64,000 bases of DNA from Bacteroidia bacterium (GTDB lineage: Bacteria > Bacteroidota > Bacteroidia > B-17B0 > Aurantibacillaceae), in contig JAEUTN010000014.1 of assembly GCA_016787895.1 (NCBI GenBank), positions 868,001 through 932,000 of the forward strand, read 5' to 3'. Below, piece by piece: positions 34,707-43,865 of this stretch; within the stretch, counting starts at the first letter, position 1; each line of letters opens with the position of its first letter. The translations under genes and the position numbers were made by a program. Below the pieces are notes generated by a model, which saw only the letters and a list, made by a program, of their open reading frames with translations, was not told where the DNA came from and did no database searches.

Positions 34707-35078
34707 ATGCAAAATAATACGAACAGCCTGGGGAGGGAAAGTGAGCAAAGAGCAAAGGCTTTTCTTGAGTCGAAAGGCTATACGATTCTCGAAACAAACT
34801 GGAGACATCTTAAACTGGAGATTGACCTGATCGCCCGGCAATCCGATACCATCGTCTTTGTGGAAGTGAAGTTTCGCAAAAACGACGAATACGGAGAGCC
34901 TGAGCTTTTCGTAAACAGGAAAAAACAAAACTTTATCATCAAAGCCGCTAATGCCTACCTTGAGTTGCATAACATTCAATACGAATCCCGATTTGATATA
35001 GTTGCACTTAGTAAGAAAAGAAATGAAATAATCCACCTCGAAGGCGCATTCTTCCCTACCTTAGTAAAACCATTATGA
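34707..35078 (+). CDS. yraN: YraN family protein (UPF0102), nuclease-fold
   Basis: 123 residues. The N-terminus LGRESEQRAKAFLESKGYTI and the core EIDLIARQSDTIVFVEVKFR carry the restriction-endonuclease-like E-x-D ... E-x-K pattern of the family, followed by a basic KKQNFIIKAANAYLE helix. Cellular role unknown; a DNA-related function is inferred from the fold. Its last four bases (ATGA) overlap the start of the pseudouridine synthase gene, implying coupled translation. Confidence 0.92.
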   Translation: MQNNTNSLGRESEQRAKAFLESKGYTILETNWRHLKLEIDLIARQSDTIVFVEVKFRKNDEYGEPELFVNRKKQNFIIKAANAYLELHNIQYESRFDIVALSKKRNEIIHLEGAFFPTLVKPL

Positions 35079-36460
35079 AGAGACCAAGACCAAGTTCCGA
35101 AAGGAAAAAGACCCGAAGCAGCAGAGAAAACAGCAAGTCCACAGGGGAAAAAGGCAAACACCCTTTTAAAAAATTTATGGGCCCCAAAGGACCTGTTAAA
35201 GGACCAAAACGTCAACCCAGAGATCGTGACGACAGAAAGCCGGATGCAGAACGCAGTGCCCGAAGGGACTGGGATGAACGCCCCGTTAGGACCAGCGGGG
35301 AGCGCCAAGGGGAAAGAAATGAGGGCAGACCCGAATCCGGAAGAGCCGCGAGCGGAAGACGGTTTTTTAAGAAAGAAGAAGGGAACGCGGGGCCCGGCAG
35401 GAGAGGGGAAAAACCGAACTACCGGAACAAAGAGTCCGGCAGCGGGTTTCGTAAAGACAGGGATGATAAAGGAACACGCAGATCAGATGGTGCAACACCA
35501 AAGCGCGAAGAATCGCAAAGAACATCTTTTCGCGAGGCTTCACCCCGTTCGGGAAAAAGGACCGGAGACGAGCGTTATTCAAAACCTGAACGGGCCGGTA
35601 AATACGGGAAAAACAACCGTCGCAACGACAGCCCGTCAAAGGAAAAACGCTTCAATCGTGATGAGTTTGTTTCAGGCGAAGGGTTTCAAAAACAAACACC
35701 GAACCGTGAATCCAGAACAGGTGCCAGCTCTAAACCAAAAAGCGCTGAGGATGGTTTGATCCGCCTGAACAAATACCTTTCCAATGCCGGCATTGCCTCC
35801 CGCCGCGATGCGGATACCCTTATTATCAGTGGAGCCGTTAAAGTGAATGGAATTGTAGTGGATCAACTGGGGACAAAAATTCGTCCCGGCGATAAGGTCA
35901 CTTACGGAGACCAATCGGTAAAAGGCGAACGTAAAGTTTACCTCCTGCTCAACAAACCAAAAGACTACATTACCACTATGGAAGACGAGCGTGATCGTAA
36001 AACCGTGATGAAATTAGTGGAAGGGGCCTGTAAAGAGAGGATTTATCCCGTGGGTCGATTGGACCGAAACACCACAGGATTGCTTTTAATGACCAACGAC
36101 GGAGAGCTCACCACAAAACTTACCCACCCTAAACACGGCATTAAAAAAGTGTACCATGTAAGCCTGAATAAGGGGCTCAAACCTGAGCACTTTAAAGAAA
36201 TTATGGATGGTATAGAATTAGAAGACGGCAAGGTGAATGTTGATGACCTGGCGTTTGTAGGCGAGGGTAAAAAGGAAGTTGGAGTGGAAATACACAGTGG
36301 CAAAAACCGGGTGGTAAGGCGTTTGTTCGAACACCTGGGCTACGATGTTATTAAGCTCGACCGGGTAGTATTTGCTGGCCTGACAAAGAAAGATTTACCA
36401 CGCGGGAAATACCGGTTTCTGAGCGCCAAAGAGATCAGCTTCCTTCAAATGATTGGCTAA
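35075..36460 (+). CDS. RluB/RsuA-type pseudouridine synthase with long basic tail
   Basis: 461 residues. Residues 1 to about 220 are a low-complexity region rich in Arg, Lys, Gly, Ser, Glu and Asp, probably disordered. An S4 RNA-binding domain follows (about 226-280, IRLNKYLSNAGIASRRDADT), then the catalytic domain with GRLDRNTTGLLLMTNDGELT (about 326-345), whose Asp is the nucleophile, and KNRVVRRLFEHLGYDV. This is the large-subunit rRNA synthase type (RluB group, possibly also RluE/RluF-like), expected to modify 23S rRNA. The extended basic tail is common in Bacteroidota members. The start ATG overlaps the yraN stop (ATGA). Confidence 0.9.
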   Translation: MKRPRPSSERKKTRSSRENSKSTGEKGKHPFKKFMGPKGPVKGPKRQPRDRDDRKPDAERSARRDWDERPVRTSGERQGERNEGRPESGRAASGRRFFKKEEGNAGPGRRGEKPNYRNKESGSGFRKDRDDKGTRRSDGATPKREESQRTSFREASPRSGKRTGDERYSKPERAGKYGKNNRRNDSPSKEKRFNRDEFVSGEGFQKQTPNRESRTGASSKPKSAEDGLIRLNKYLSNAGIASRRDADTLIISGAVKVNGIVVDQLGTKIRPGDKVTYGDQSVKGERKVYLLLNKPKDYITTMEDERDRKTVMKLVEGACKERIYPVGRLDRNTTGLLLMTNDGELTTKLTHPKHGIKKVYHVSLNKGLKPEHFKEIMDGIELEDGKVNVDDLAFVGEGKKEVGVEIHSGKNRVVRRLFEHLGYDVIKLDRVVFAGLTKKDLPRGKYRFLSAKEISFLQMIG

Positions 36461-36510
36461 AAAACAGTAATTTTACAGGATAACAAGAGTTCTAAAAATC
36501 ACCCAGTTTT

Positions 36511-38355
36511 ATGTGCGGAATAGTTGCTTACATAGGCCGTAAGGAGGCCTACCCGATTCTGATAAAGGGCCTTCAACGCCTCGAGTACCGGGGTTACGAT
36601 AGCGCCGGAGTGGCCATGATTAACAGTGGAGGCAATCTGAACGTATTTAAACGAAAGGGAAAGGTCAGCGACCTGGTTGAATTTGCCAAAGGCAAGGATC
36701 TGAGCGGAACGGTGGGCATTGGGCACACGCGTTGGGCAACGCACGGAGAACCCAACGACGTGAACTCCCACCCGCATTATTCTCAGTCAAAAAACCTCGT
36801 GATGATTCACAATGGAATCATCGAAAATTACGCTTCCATTAAGGAAGGGCTTAAAAAAAGAGGCAATACCTTTTTATCCCAAACCGACACCGAAGTGTTG
36901 ATTCATCTTATTGAACACATTCAGCAACACGAAGGCACTAAACTTGGTCAAGCCGTTCAGGCAGCGCTAAATCAGGTTATAGGAGCCTATGCGATTGTAG
37001 TGCTCGATAAAAATGATCCCGACACAATAGTTGCGGCAAAAAAAGGCAGTCCTATGGTGATTGGAATCGGAGATGACGATTTTTACATAGCATCAGATGC
37101 TTCACCGATTGTTGAATACACAAAGAATGTAGTGTACCTCGACGACGAACAAGTGGCCGTGCTTCGCAAAGGGCACGAGTTAATGATCAGGAATTTAAAA
37201 GACAAAGAAATTACCCCATACGTACAAAAACTCACCATAGAACTCGAATCCATTGAAAAGGGAGGATACGACCATTTTATGCTGAAAGAGATTTACGAAC
37301 AACCCCGCTCGGTAAGAGACAGCATGCGTGGCCGGCTCAAAGCCAACGAGGGGGAGATCAGAATGGGGGGAATTATTGACCACGAAAAAAAATTCGAAAA
37401 AGCCAAACGCATCATCTTTGTTGCATGTGGTACCTCCTGGCACGCCTGTTTGGTGGGGGAATACCTGTTTGAAGAATTTGCACGGGTACCTGTTGAGGTA
37501 GAATATGCTTCGGAATTTCGTTACCGGAATCCTGTTATCTACCAGGACGATATCGTTATTGCCATTTCACAAAGCGGGGAAACGGCCGACACGCTGGCAG
37601 CCGTGGAATTGGCCAAATCCAAGGGCGCAACGGTTTTGGGCGTGTGTAATGTGGTAGGCTCTTCTATTGCCCGCGCAACCCATGGCGGAAGTTATACCCA
37701 TGCCGGACCTGAAATTGGTGTTGCATCCACAAAAGCTTTTACTGCGCAGGTAACTGTGCTTACCCTTATGGCCCTTCACATGGCAAAGGTGCGAGGCACG
37801 ATCAGCGAAAGCCGTTACAGGCAGTTGTGTTACGAAATGGATGCCATTCCATCTAAAATCGAACAGGTTTTACAATTGAACGATCAGGTAAGGCAAATCG
37901 CCTTTGCGAATAAAGACAGTTCAAATGCTTTGTACCTGGGCCGGGGCGTTTCTTTTCCGGTTGCACTCGAAGGGGCCCTGAAACTAAAGGAGATTTCGTA
38001 CATCCACGCCGAAGGCTATCCTGCAGCTGAAATGAAACACGGTCCCATCGCACTTATTGATGAAGAAATGCCGGTTTATGTGATTGCCACCAAAGGCGCC
38101 AACTATGAAAAAGTGGTGAGCAACATTCAGGAGGTGAAAGCCCGGAAAGGCAAAATCATTGCAGTAGTGACCTCAGGGGACAAAGAAGTAAAAGCGGTTG
38201 CGGATTTTACTGTTGAAATTCCTGAAACGGATGAATTTCTGGTGCCATTAATTGCTGTGATTCCTTTACAGCTTTTATCTTATCATATCGCCGTAATGCG
38301 CGGATGCAATGTGGATCAGCCGCGCAACCTTGCAAAGAGTGTAACCGTGGAATAA
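36511..38355 (+). CDS. glmS: Glutamine--fructose-6-phosphate aminotransferase (isomerizing)
   Basis: Makes glucosamine-6-phosphate from fructose-6-phosphate and glutamine, the entry to amino-sugar and cell-wall synthesis. It has 614 residues. Cys2 is the N-terminal nucleophile of the glutaminase domain (MCGIVAYIGRKEAY), with HTRWATHGEPNDVNSHPH typical of the class II amidotransferase. Two SIS domains follow (FVACGTSWHACLVGEYLFEE; ISQSGETADTLAAVELAK; GRGVSFPVALEGALKLKEI), and the C-terminus NLAKSVTVE is the family ending. No glmS ribozyme-like structure was seen in the short upstream gap (36461-36510). Confidence 0.97.
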   Translation: MCGIVAYIGRKEAYPILIKGLQRLEYRGYDSAGVAMINSGGNLNVFKRKGKVSDLVEFAKGKDLSGTVGIGHTRWATHGEPNDVNSHPHYSQSKNLVMIHNGIIENYASIKEGLKKRGNTFLSQTDTEVLIHLIEHIQQHEGTKLGQAVQAALNQVIGAYAIVVLDKNDPDTIVAAKKGSPMVIGIGDDDFYIASDASPIVEYTKNVVYLDDEQVAVLRKGHELMIRNLKDKEITPYVQKLTIELESIEKGGYDHFMLKEIYEQPRSVRDSMRGRLKANEGEIRMGGIIDHEKKFEKAKRIIFVACGTSWHACLVGEYLFEEFARVPVEVEYASEFRYRNPVIYQDDIVIAISQSGETADTLAAVELAKSKGATVLGVCNVVGSSIARATHGGSYTHAGPEIGVASTKAFTAQVTVLTLMALHMAKVRGTISESRYRQLCYEMDAIPSKIEQVLQLNDQVRQIAFANKDSSNALYLGRGVSFPVALEGALKLKEISYIHAEGYPAAEMKHGPIALIDEEMPVYVIATKGANYEKVVSNIQEVKARKGKIIAVVTSGDKEVKAVADFTVEIPETDEFLVPLIAVIPLQLLSYHIAVMRGCNVDQPRNLAKSVTVE

Positions 38356-38360
38356 ACAAG

Positions 38361-39878
38361 ATGCCGGGAAAAGCAGCGCTTATTTTCGGTTTATTGTTTT
38401 GGTTTTCCTTACCGGCTCAGAATTTAAACTACAGCCGGGCTTTCCCCTCCATTCCCAAAAACGGTCCTCTGCTCCTGCACAATACCTCACAGCCTTATTT
38501 TTTTGTGTTAAGGTACAACCGTAAAGCACACGACCTGACCCTTGAACGCCGTGCAAAACCCTCAGCAGAAATTTTGTCCTTCACCCCACTCAAACTGGAT
38601 AGTGTAAATTCTGACCTGTACAATTATGCCAGCATGGATTACCTTTTGTACGAACATAAAAACAAACTTTACTTCGTTTTTGAAAAAACCCTCAACAACA
38701 CAAAATCCCTCTATTTCAAATGTATTGATTCGTTGGGAAAGGCAAGTGGTTTTACCGAGATGTTCAGGCTTAACCGCGACAACAACCTGCTTTCGTTTGA
38801 ACTGGAAGTAGCGGGAGTTTATGACGGAAAGCTGCTCGTTGTAGCAAGTCAGGAATTTGTGAATCAGACTGTAAAAAAAACCATCCATTTGTATGATCCT
38901 GTTTTCAAAAAACAGTTATGGTCAAAAACGCTTCCTCTTGAAAACAGCTCAACGGGTTACAGCAAGGCCTACTGCCTGAATGAACAACAGGATTTGTTTT
39001 ACGTGATGGTAAAACGTCAGGCCGTTTCCTTTAAGCGACAATACATAAAACATACTCAGCTGATGATTCCAGTTTTTCATTACGACTCCCTTCATCTCTG
39101 CAAACTCTCCAGCCCTGGAAATCAATTGCAATACAAATTTTTACTGAGCAATTTAAGTGCCCTTCATAGTCTCACGCTCCGTTGTGATTCCGGTGAGTTG
39201 AGGGTGCTGGCGCAGGTAGCCGGCAAGCTGAATGACAATACCAGCAGCATCTCCTTATTTACTTTCAGGTGCAACACCGCTTTAACAAAGGTCAGCAGGT
39301 CAGAGCTGGTTTCCATAAACCCAGGAATTAAAAACAGACTAACCTATTACGACGGCACTGACTTTAAGGAAGCGGCGGATAAGGAGTTTCAATTTCTGAA
39401 AGAAAGTGAAGGCAAGGAGTATACTTACCACCTCACCGAACGAAAAGAAGGAGACGTATACAAGGAACTTTTGCTGTGGCAAATTCAGAAATCCAGCGGA
39501 AAGGTGAGCAACCATTATCTTATTCCCAGGCGCATGTTATCCTCTGAAACCTGGAGCAAATACAGGGGAATTGGAGAAGCCGGCAGCACCTTATCAGCCA
39601 ATCATTTCCATGTATTTATGGCTGAAGCAAGCGCGAATGTAAGCCAGGACCCGAATACGGTAGAATACTATCAGTTAAAAAAGAAGTCTTCTCTGAGCCA
39701 TTGTTACCTGGTAGTGTATACACCTGAAAACAATGGCAATTTATCCCGAATGAAACTGCACCTCAACCTTGATTTTGATTTTATTCCTGTAGATTATACC
39801 TCTACAGGAACAGAAGAGATAGTGTTTTACCTGAGCAACGGCAAACAGGAAAAATTCGCTATTTATTCTTTCCCATAG
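38361..39878 (+). CDS. Secreted or periplasmic protein of unknown function
   Basis: 505 residues from the ATG at 38361, 5 bases after the glmS stop; it gives a signal peptide (MPGKAALIFGLLFWFSLPAQ), whereas the frame's earlier ATG at 38304 lies inside glmS. The mature protein is beta-rich with recurring aromatic strands (YNYASMDYLLYEHKNKLYFV; SLYFKCIDSLGKASGF; VYDGKLLVVASQEF) and may be propeller-like. No family was recognised. Its 3' end overlaps the convergent DUF4296 gene by 20 bases. Confidence 0.7.
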   Translation: MPGKAALIFGLLFWFSLPAQNLNYSRAFPSIPKNGPLLLHNTSQPYFFVLRYNRKAHDLTLERRAKPSAEILSFTPLKLDSVNSDLYNYASMDYLLYEHKNKLYFVFEKTLNNTKSLYFKCIDSLGKASGFTEMFRLNRDNNLLSFELEVAGVYDGKLLVVASQEFVNQTVKKTIHLYDPVFKKQLWSKTLPLENSSTGYSKAYCLNEQQDLFYVMVKRQAVSFKRQYIKHTQLMIPVFHYDSLHLCKLSSPGNQLQYKFLLSNLSALHSLTLRCDSGELRVLAQVAGKLNDNTSSISLFTFRCNTALTKVSRSELVSINPGIKNRLTYYDGTDFKEAADKEFQFLKESEGKEYTYHLTERKEGDVYKELLLWQIQKSSGKVSNHYLIPRRMLSSETWSKYRGIGEAGSTLSANHFHVFMAEASANVSQDPNTVEYYQLKKKSSLSHCYLVVYTPENNGNLSRMKLHLNLDFDFIPVDYTSTGTEEIVFYLSNGKQEKFAIYSFP

Positions 39879-40245
39879 ATTTAGATGCGGCGCCCTGAGC
39901 CTGCAAGGCACTGATGCTTTCAAGAACCGATTCATAAACGGCCTTGTATTCCGGAATGTGTTCAGAATAATACGCCAGGGTAGAATCGTACTGGCTTTTT
40001 CGGATTTTTCTTTCCTTAAGCGGGTTAAAGGCATAAACCGAATCCAGTATTAGGTTGGAAACCTGTTTGATGTTGATGTTTGCTGCGCTCTCACTGATGG
40101 AAAGGTCAACAAGCAGACTTACAAACTCCTCTTCGGGAATGAGGTTGAGTGGCCGGTCGGCCTGCTCAGAGCCTTGTTTGCAGTTTGAAAAGGGAATCCA
40201 AAGAATCAAACCCAAAAAGCGGATAACGAAACGAAGACCTGTCAT
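39859..40245 (-). CDS. DUF4296 lipoprotein
   Basis: 128 residues. The signal peptide ends at a probable lipobox Cys (WIPFSNCKQGSEQ, Cys23). The mature part has LIPEEEFVSLLVDLSISESA and FNPLKERKIRKSQYDSTLAY, the DUF4296 pattern: a helical domain found in Bacteroidota lipoproteins. Function unknown. It overlaps the 3' end of the convergent upstream gene by 20 bases. Confidence 0.75.
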   Translation of the reverse strand: MTGLRFVIRFLGLILWIPFSNCKQGSEQADRPLNLIPEEEFVSLLVDLSISESAANINIKQVSNLILDSVYAFNPLKERKIRKSQYDSTLAYYSEHIPEYKAVYESVLESISALQAQGAASKSMGKNK

Positions 40246-40361
40246 AGAGTAGGGGTAAAGATACCAATATTCCCTGCCGGCCTGATGGTCTTCTTGAGAA
40301 ACTAACAGGGCTTTCTTTATATTCTGTTAAACCGACCCGGGGTCTATTCATGACCTTGAGG

Positions 40362-40369
40362 TATATTTG
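40362..40369 (+). promoter_or_regulatory. Putative -7 box TATATTTG
   Basis: A perfect TAnnTTTG box only 4 bases before the chosen ATG (40374) of the divisome protein. If it is used, transcription would begin at or just inside the start codon, so either the leader is essentially absent or this box is not the promoter. Confidence 0.35.
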
Positions 40370-40373
40370 CGGT

Positions 40374-40661
40374 ATGGGTCGCCTGCTACTGAAGTTAAAA
40401 AACAAATACCTTCTGAGTGTTGTGTTGATTTTGGTATGGCTGGTATTCTTCGACAAAAATGATGTGTTCACGCAATATGAGCTCATACAAAAATGCCACA
40501 AACTTAACGCTGAAAGAGAGTATTACTTAAAAGAAATCAGTAACAACAAAACCGAGCTTGAAGAACTAAAGGAAAATTCTAAAACCCTCGAAACCTTTGC
40601 GCGTGAGAAATACCTGATGAAAAAAGAAAACGAGGACCTCTTTGTATTTCTTACTCGTTAA
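40374..40661 (+). CDS. FtsB/DivIC-like septum formation initiator
   Basis: 95 residues from the ATG at 40374. A short cytoplasmic N-terminus, one transmembrane helix (about 12-26, LLSVVLILVWLVFFD) and a periplasmic coiled coil (about 31-75, TQYELIQKCHKLNAEREYYL) match the FtsB/DivIC divisome family; the ending ETFAREKYLMKKENEDLFVF is typical. Expected role: assembling the cell-division complex with FtsL and FtsQ. A frame ATG at 40350 adds eight residues before the conserved opening. Its stop is 1 base from the stop of the convergent ferritin gene. Confidence 0.88.
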   Translation: MGRLLLKLKNKYLLSVVLILVWLVFFDKNDVFTQYELIQKCHKLNAEREYYLKEISNNKTELEELKENSKTLETFAREKYLMKKENEDLFVFLTR

Positions 40662-40662
40662 G

Positions 40663-41190
40663 TTATTTTGTTTTCCCTTCGCCGGTTTCCGTCGTTTTGG
40701 CCGCAGCCATCGTTTCCAGGTCACGGTCAAAGAAATACAAACCACCCTTATCATCGCCAATCAGTTTCAGTTTGTCAACAATCTGACGGGCCAAAGCCTC
40801 CTCTTCAATTTGTTCACTCACATACCATTGAAGAAAATTATGAGTGGTATAATCTTTTTCTTTCAGGGTGGAATCTACCAGGCCGTTGATTTCGTTGGTC
40901 ACCTTAATCTCGTGCTTAAGAATTTCTTCAAAAACAGATTTTACCGATTTAAACGTAACCGGGGGTTGTTTTAAGGCAGGCACAACACCATGACCTCCGC
41001 GTTCGTTCACAAACTTAATGAGTTTAAGCATGTGCAAGCGCTCTTCGTCGGCATGGGTGTATAGAAAAGAAGAAACACCATTTAAACCCTGGGTTTCAGC
41101 CCAGCTGGCCATGGCCAGGTAATACTGAGAAGAAAAACCTTCGAGTTCAATCTGTTTGTTTAATGCTTTGCTGACCTGTGGAGATAACAT
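40663..41190 (-). CDS. ftnA: Ferritin, iron-storage type (FtnA-like)
   Basis: Stores iron in a 24-subunit cage in the cytoplasm. The 175-residue chain keeps the ferroxidase ligands at positions equal to E. coli FtnA: Glu17, Glu50, His53, Glu94, Gln127 and Glu130. Motifs ISSQYY-like FSSQYYLAMASW and HADEERLHMLK are visible. No heme-binding Met typical of bacterioferritin was noted. The C-terminal tail is Lys/Thr/Glu-rich (AAAKTTETGEGKTK). A TATATTTG box lies 11 bases upstream of the start. Confidence 0.95.
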   Translation of the reverse strand: MLSPQVSKALNKQIELEGFSSQYYLAMASWAETQGLNGVSSFLYTHADEERLHMLKLIKFVNERGGHGVVPALKQPPVTFKSVKSVFEEILKHEIKVTNEINGLVDSTLKEKDYTTHNFLQWYVSEQIEEEALARQIVDKLKLIGDDKGGLYFFDRDLETMAAAKTTETGEGKTK

Positions 41191-41201
41191 AGTTTTTTTT
41201 A

Positions 41202-41209
41202 CAAATATA
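41202..41209 (-). promoter_or_regulatory. Putative -7 box TATATTTG for ferritin
   Basis: A perfect TAnnTTTG on the reverse strand, 11 bases before the ferritin ATG. No -33 TTG at the usual spacing was seen. No obvious Fur-type palindrome was recognised. Confidence 0.45.
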
Positions 41210-41259
41210 AATAATAATGAGCGGTTTGGCGAGGGGCACTAAGGCTTTCCTGCCAGGCA

Positions 41260-43314
41260 TCAGTTTTTATGCACACTGTTAAACTTTTGCAAACCCTTGT
41301 CAAGCCACTGAATGTATTTTTTTATGTCGGGATCGTAACTTGTGGAGTCGCTCAGGCGATTTTCATTCCAGTCGATAATCCAATACTGAGGCTGGGTACT
41401 TGAAAGGTATTTGGTGTTTTGCAGGTAACTCCAGCGATTGCCTACGCTTTTTAACATGCGTTTTGAGCCATTCCACATCACCTCTTTTTGTTGCTCGGGT
41501 TCCAATTGTTTTTTATCGTCAACATAAAGCGAAACCAATACAAAATCCTCACTGAGTTTGCGTTTTACATCTGAATCACTCCAAACCTGTCCCTCCATCT
41601 TGCGACAGTTCACACAAGCCCAACCAGTGAAGTCGATCATAAGTGGTTTTTTTACTTTTTTCGAGTAGGCCAGGGCATGGTAGTAATCGTCAAAGGCAGG
41701 TATGCCATTGGGTCCTCGGTGGGCGTGTTCGGGCAGGTCGCTTGCCTGGCCGTTACCGGAAATAATTTCAGAAGTACGCCCCCCAAAACCTTCGGGCGAC
41801 TCGCTGTAAAAATCAGGGGGAGGAAAACCGGAGATGAGTTTTAAAGGGGCACCCCAAAGGCCGGGAATCAGATAGATAGTAAAGGAAAGTGTGACAATGG
41901 CCAGCATGAGTCGAGATACGGAAAGGGTTTTTGTTTCGCTGTCGTGCGAAAGCCGGAACCAGCCCATGAGGTAGATACCCAATAAACCAAAAATTACAAT
42001 CCACAAAACAATAAATACCTCTCGTGTAAGCAGACCGGCCTGAACAACAAGGTCGGCATTGGATAAAAATTTTAAAGCCAGGGCAAGTTCGAGGAAACCC
42101 AGGGTAACCTTTACCGAATTGAGCCAACCCCCTGATTTAGGAAGCGTGTTCAGCCAACCCGGGAAGGCGGCAAACAAACCAAAGGGTAAAGCCAGGGCTA
42201 AAGAAAAACCAAACATACCAAAGAATGGACCTGCCAGGGCGCCGGTTGCAGCGGCTTCAACCAGCAGCGTTCCAATAATCGGTCCGGTGCAGGAGAAGGA
42301 AACCAAGCCTAGTGTAAAGGCCATAAAAAAGATACCCAGTAAACCGCCTTTTTCAGAACGGGCATCCATTTTGTTCACGAAGGAAGAAGGAAGGGTGATT
42401 TCAAAGGCTCCTAAAAACGAAATGGCAAACACAACCAAAAGCACAAAAAAGGCCAGGTTAAACCACACATTGGTGGCCAGATTATTCATGGCATCGGCTC
42501 CGAAAATCAGCGTAACACCCAATCCTAAGGCAATGTAAATAACGATGATAGAAACCGAATATATTAAAGCATTACGTATGCCCGCCGCTTTGGATTTACT
42601 TTGTTTGGTAAAAAAACTCACCGTCATGGGAATCATTGGAAACACACAGGGCGTGAGAAGTGCCACCAGTCCTCCTATAAAACCTGCAAAAAAGATAATC
42701 CAGAGCGGATCTTGCGGTTTTTTGGGTGCTGCGGCTTTAAATTCGCTTTTAATATCTTCAACCGGAGCTTTGGATACAACAGTTCCGGCAGTATCCTGTT
42801 TTTCAGCAAGGCTTGAAGTGTTTGCAACAGGGGCAGGAAGTTCAGCCGTTAATTCAGCCGCTTTTATTTCAAAAGCAAAATCAACCGGAGGCGAAAATTT
42901 TTGACAGGTGCTTTCATTGCAGGCCATGCCGTCGATAAAGCCCTTTAGCACAAATGTTTTTGTTCCTTTTATTTTAATTTTCTGCCTGAAGGTCACCTCA
43001 CGGTCAAAAGAGCGCACTACCTGATTTTCAAACATGGGTTCGGCCACCTCGTTTGGTTTGGGTTCAATGGTTTTTCCAACCAACTCGTAGTTTGGCGATT
43101 TTTCGAACTCAAAATAAGTTGGCAAAGGGCCATCAGGGGTTTCAATCTGCGAGTACAAATGCCAGCCCGGTTCAATGCTGGCTTTGAATTGTAATTCTAT
43201 TTCGTTGGGACCCAGTTTTTTTTGAGAAAAGTTCCAGGTCACGTATTGTTTCATCTGGCCATAGCCAAAAACGCTGATTAGGAAGGCAAACAGGAAAAAT
43301 AGCGGTTTTTTCAT
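41260..43314 (-). CDS. dsbD: Thiol:disulfide interchange protein DsbD
   Basis: Carries electrons from cytoplasmic thioredoxin across the inner membrane to periplasmic thiol proteins. The start is the ATG at 43314; a GTG one codon earlier is possible. Of 684 residues, the N-terminal alpha-like domain has a Cys pair in MACNESTCQKF (about 132-140). The eight-helix membrane domain has TPCVFPMIPMTVSFF (about 222) and FSCTGPIIGTLL (about 345). The C-terminal thioredoxin domain has WACVNCRKMEG (about 570). All three redox Cys pairs are present. A second, solitary DsbD-alpha-like gene lies just upstream in the same direction. Confidence 0.93.
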   Translation of the reverse strand: MKKPLFFLFAFLISVFGYGQMKQYVTWNFSQKKLGPNEIELQFKASIEPGWHLYSQIETPDGPLPTYFEFEKSPNYELVGKTIEPKPNEVAEPMFENQVVRSFDREVTFRQKIKIKGTKTFVLKGFIDGMACNESTCQKFSPPVDFAFEIKAAELTAELPAPVANTSSLAEKQDTAGTVVSKAPVEDIKSEFKAAAPKKPQDPLWIIFFAGFIGGLVALLTPCVFPMIPMTVSFFTKQSKSKAAGIRNALIYSVSIIVIYIALGLGVTLIFGADAMNNLATNVWFNLAFFVLLVVFAISFLGAFEITLPSSFVNKMDARSEKGGLLGIFFMAFTLGLVSFSCTGPIIGTLLVEAAATGALAGPFFGMFGFSLALALPFGLFAAFPGWLNTLPKSGGWLNSVKVTLGFLELALALKFLSNADLVVQAGLLTREVFIVLWIVIFGLLGIYLMGWFRLSHDSETKTLSVSRLMLAIVTLSFTIYLIPGLWGAPLKLISGFPPPDFYSESPEGFGGRTSEIISGNGQASDLPEHAHRGPNGIPAFDDYYHALAYSKKVKKPLMIDFTGWACVNCRKMEGQVWSDSDVKRKLSEDFVLVSLYVDDKKQLEPEQQKEVMWNGSKRMLKSVGNRWSYLQNTKYLSSTQPQYWIIDWNENRLSDSTSYDPDIKKYIQWLDKGLQKFNSVHKN

Positions 43315-43355
43315 CACGTAAATTCTAGCAGGGTAAGCAAAAGTAGTATAATTTT

Positions 43356-43799
43356 TTACTGCGTAAGCACCGATAGTTCAACCGTTTTAGGAGGCAAACA
43401 CATGTTTTCGTTACAGCAAACAAACTCAATAGAGATGGGGATAACCAATTTGGCCTTGATTTTAATCTTTTGTTTAAATTCAGCTTTATTTGAAAACACA
43501 AAGAGTTTGGCTTCAAAGGCCTTGTCGTACTCTTCTTTTACATCGATTTCCTCAGCCGGGCCTATTAACTCATAATTTCCCGAAGGGGTAAACTTTATGA
43601 TAGTGGAAATAGGCCCTGCTTCCGTGGGGCGCTGTGAATAGGTATGCCAACCGGTTTGTATGGTGCCAAGGATGGTGATTTCTCCTTCAGAAGCGCTTAA
43701 TGCCTTATAGCTGGCCGTCCATACGATTGGGTTGTGTTGTTGTGATAAAAGGGTGAAGGATGATAAAACAACCAAGCAGAAAATCCGGAAGAATGCCAT
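43356..43799 (-). CDS. Solitary DsbD alpha-like periplasmic protein
   Basis: 147 residues with signal peptide MAFFRIFCLVVLSSFTLLSQ. The mature part resembles only the N-terminal domain of DsbD: GTIQTGWHTYSQRPTEAGP, then IKAKLVIPISIEFVCCNENM with a Cys pair arranged like the CNESTC of the neighbouring DsbD. Probably a free-standing periplasmic redox carrier or substrate-side partner of that DsbD, 41 bases upstream and co-transcribed. Comparable small genes precede dsbD in other Bacteroidota. The exact partner is unknown. Confidence 0.8.
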   Translation of the reverse strand: MAFFRIFCLVVLSSFTLLSQQHNPIVWTASYKALSASEGEITILGTIQTGWHTYSQRPTEAGPISTIIKFTPSGNYELIGPAEEIDVKEEYDKAFEAKLFVFSNKAEFKQKIKIKAKLVIPISIEFVCCNENMCLPPKTVELSVLTQ

Positions 43800-43865
43800 A
43801 AATTAATTTTAAATAAAATTCAGATTAAACTTTAAAGGAAACAAGGGCTAAACAAAGTTTAACAC

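Noticed and set aside
34653..35036. N-terminal extension of the secreted protein at 34014-34652
   Set aside because: It is antisense to yraN and would bury the signal peptide in the middle of the protein.
35226..35759. Forward 177-residue frame and nearby reverse frames
   Set aside because: Shadows of the low-complexity Arg/Lys/Gly tail of the RluB-type protein; biased composition keeps other frames open.
36461..36510. glmS ribozyme or riboswitch
   Set aside because: Only 50 bases separate glmS from the previous gene, too short and without a conserved core.
43825..43862. Hairpin TTAAACTTT/AAAGTTTAA between the DsbD-alpha and glycosyltransferase genes
   Set aside because: AT-only-like 9-bp stem with a 20-base loop and no T-run; too weak to call a terminator.
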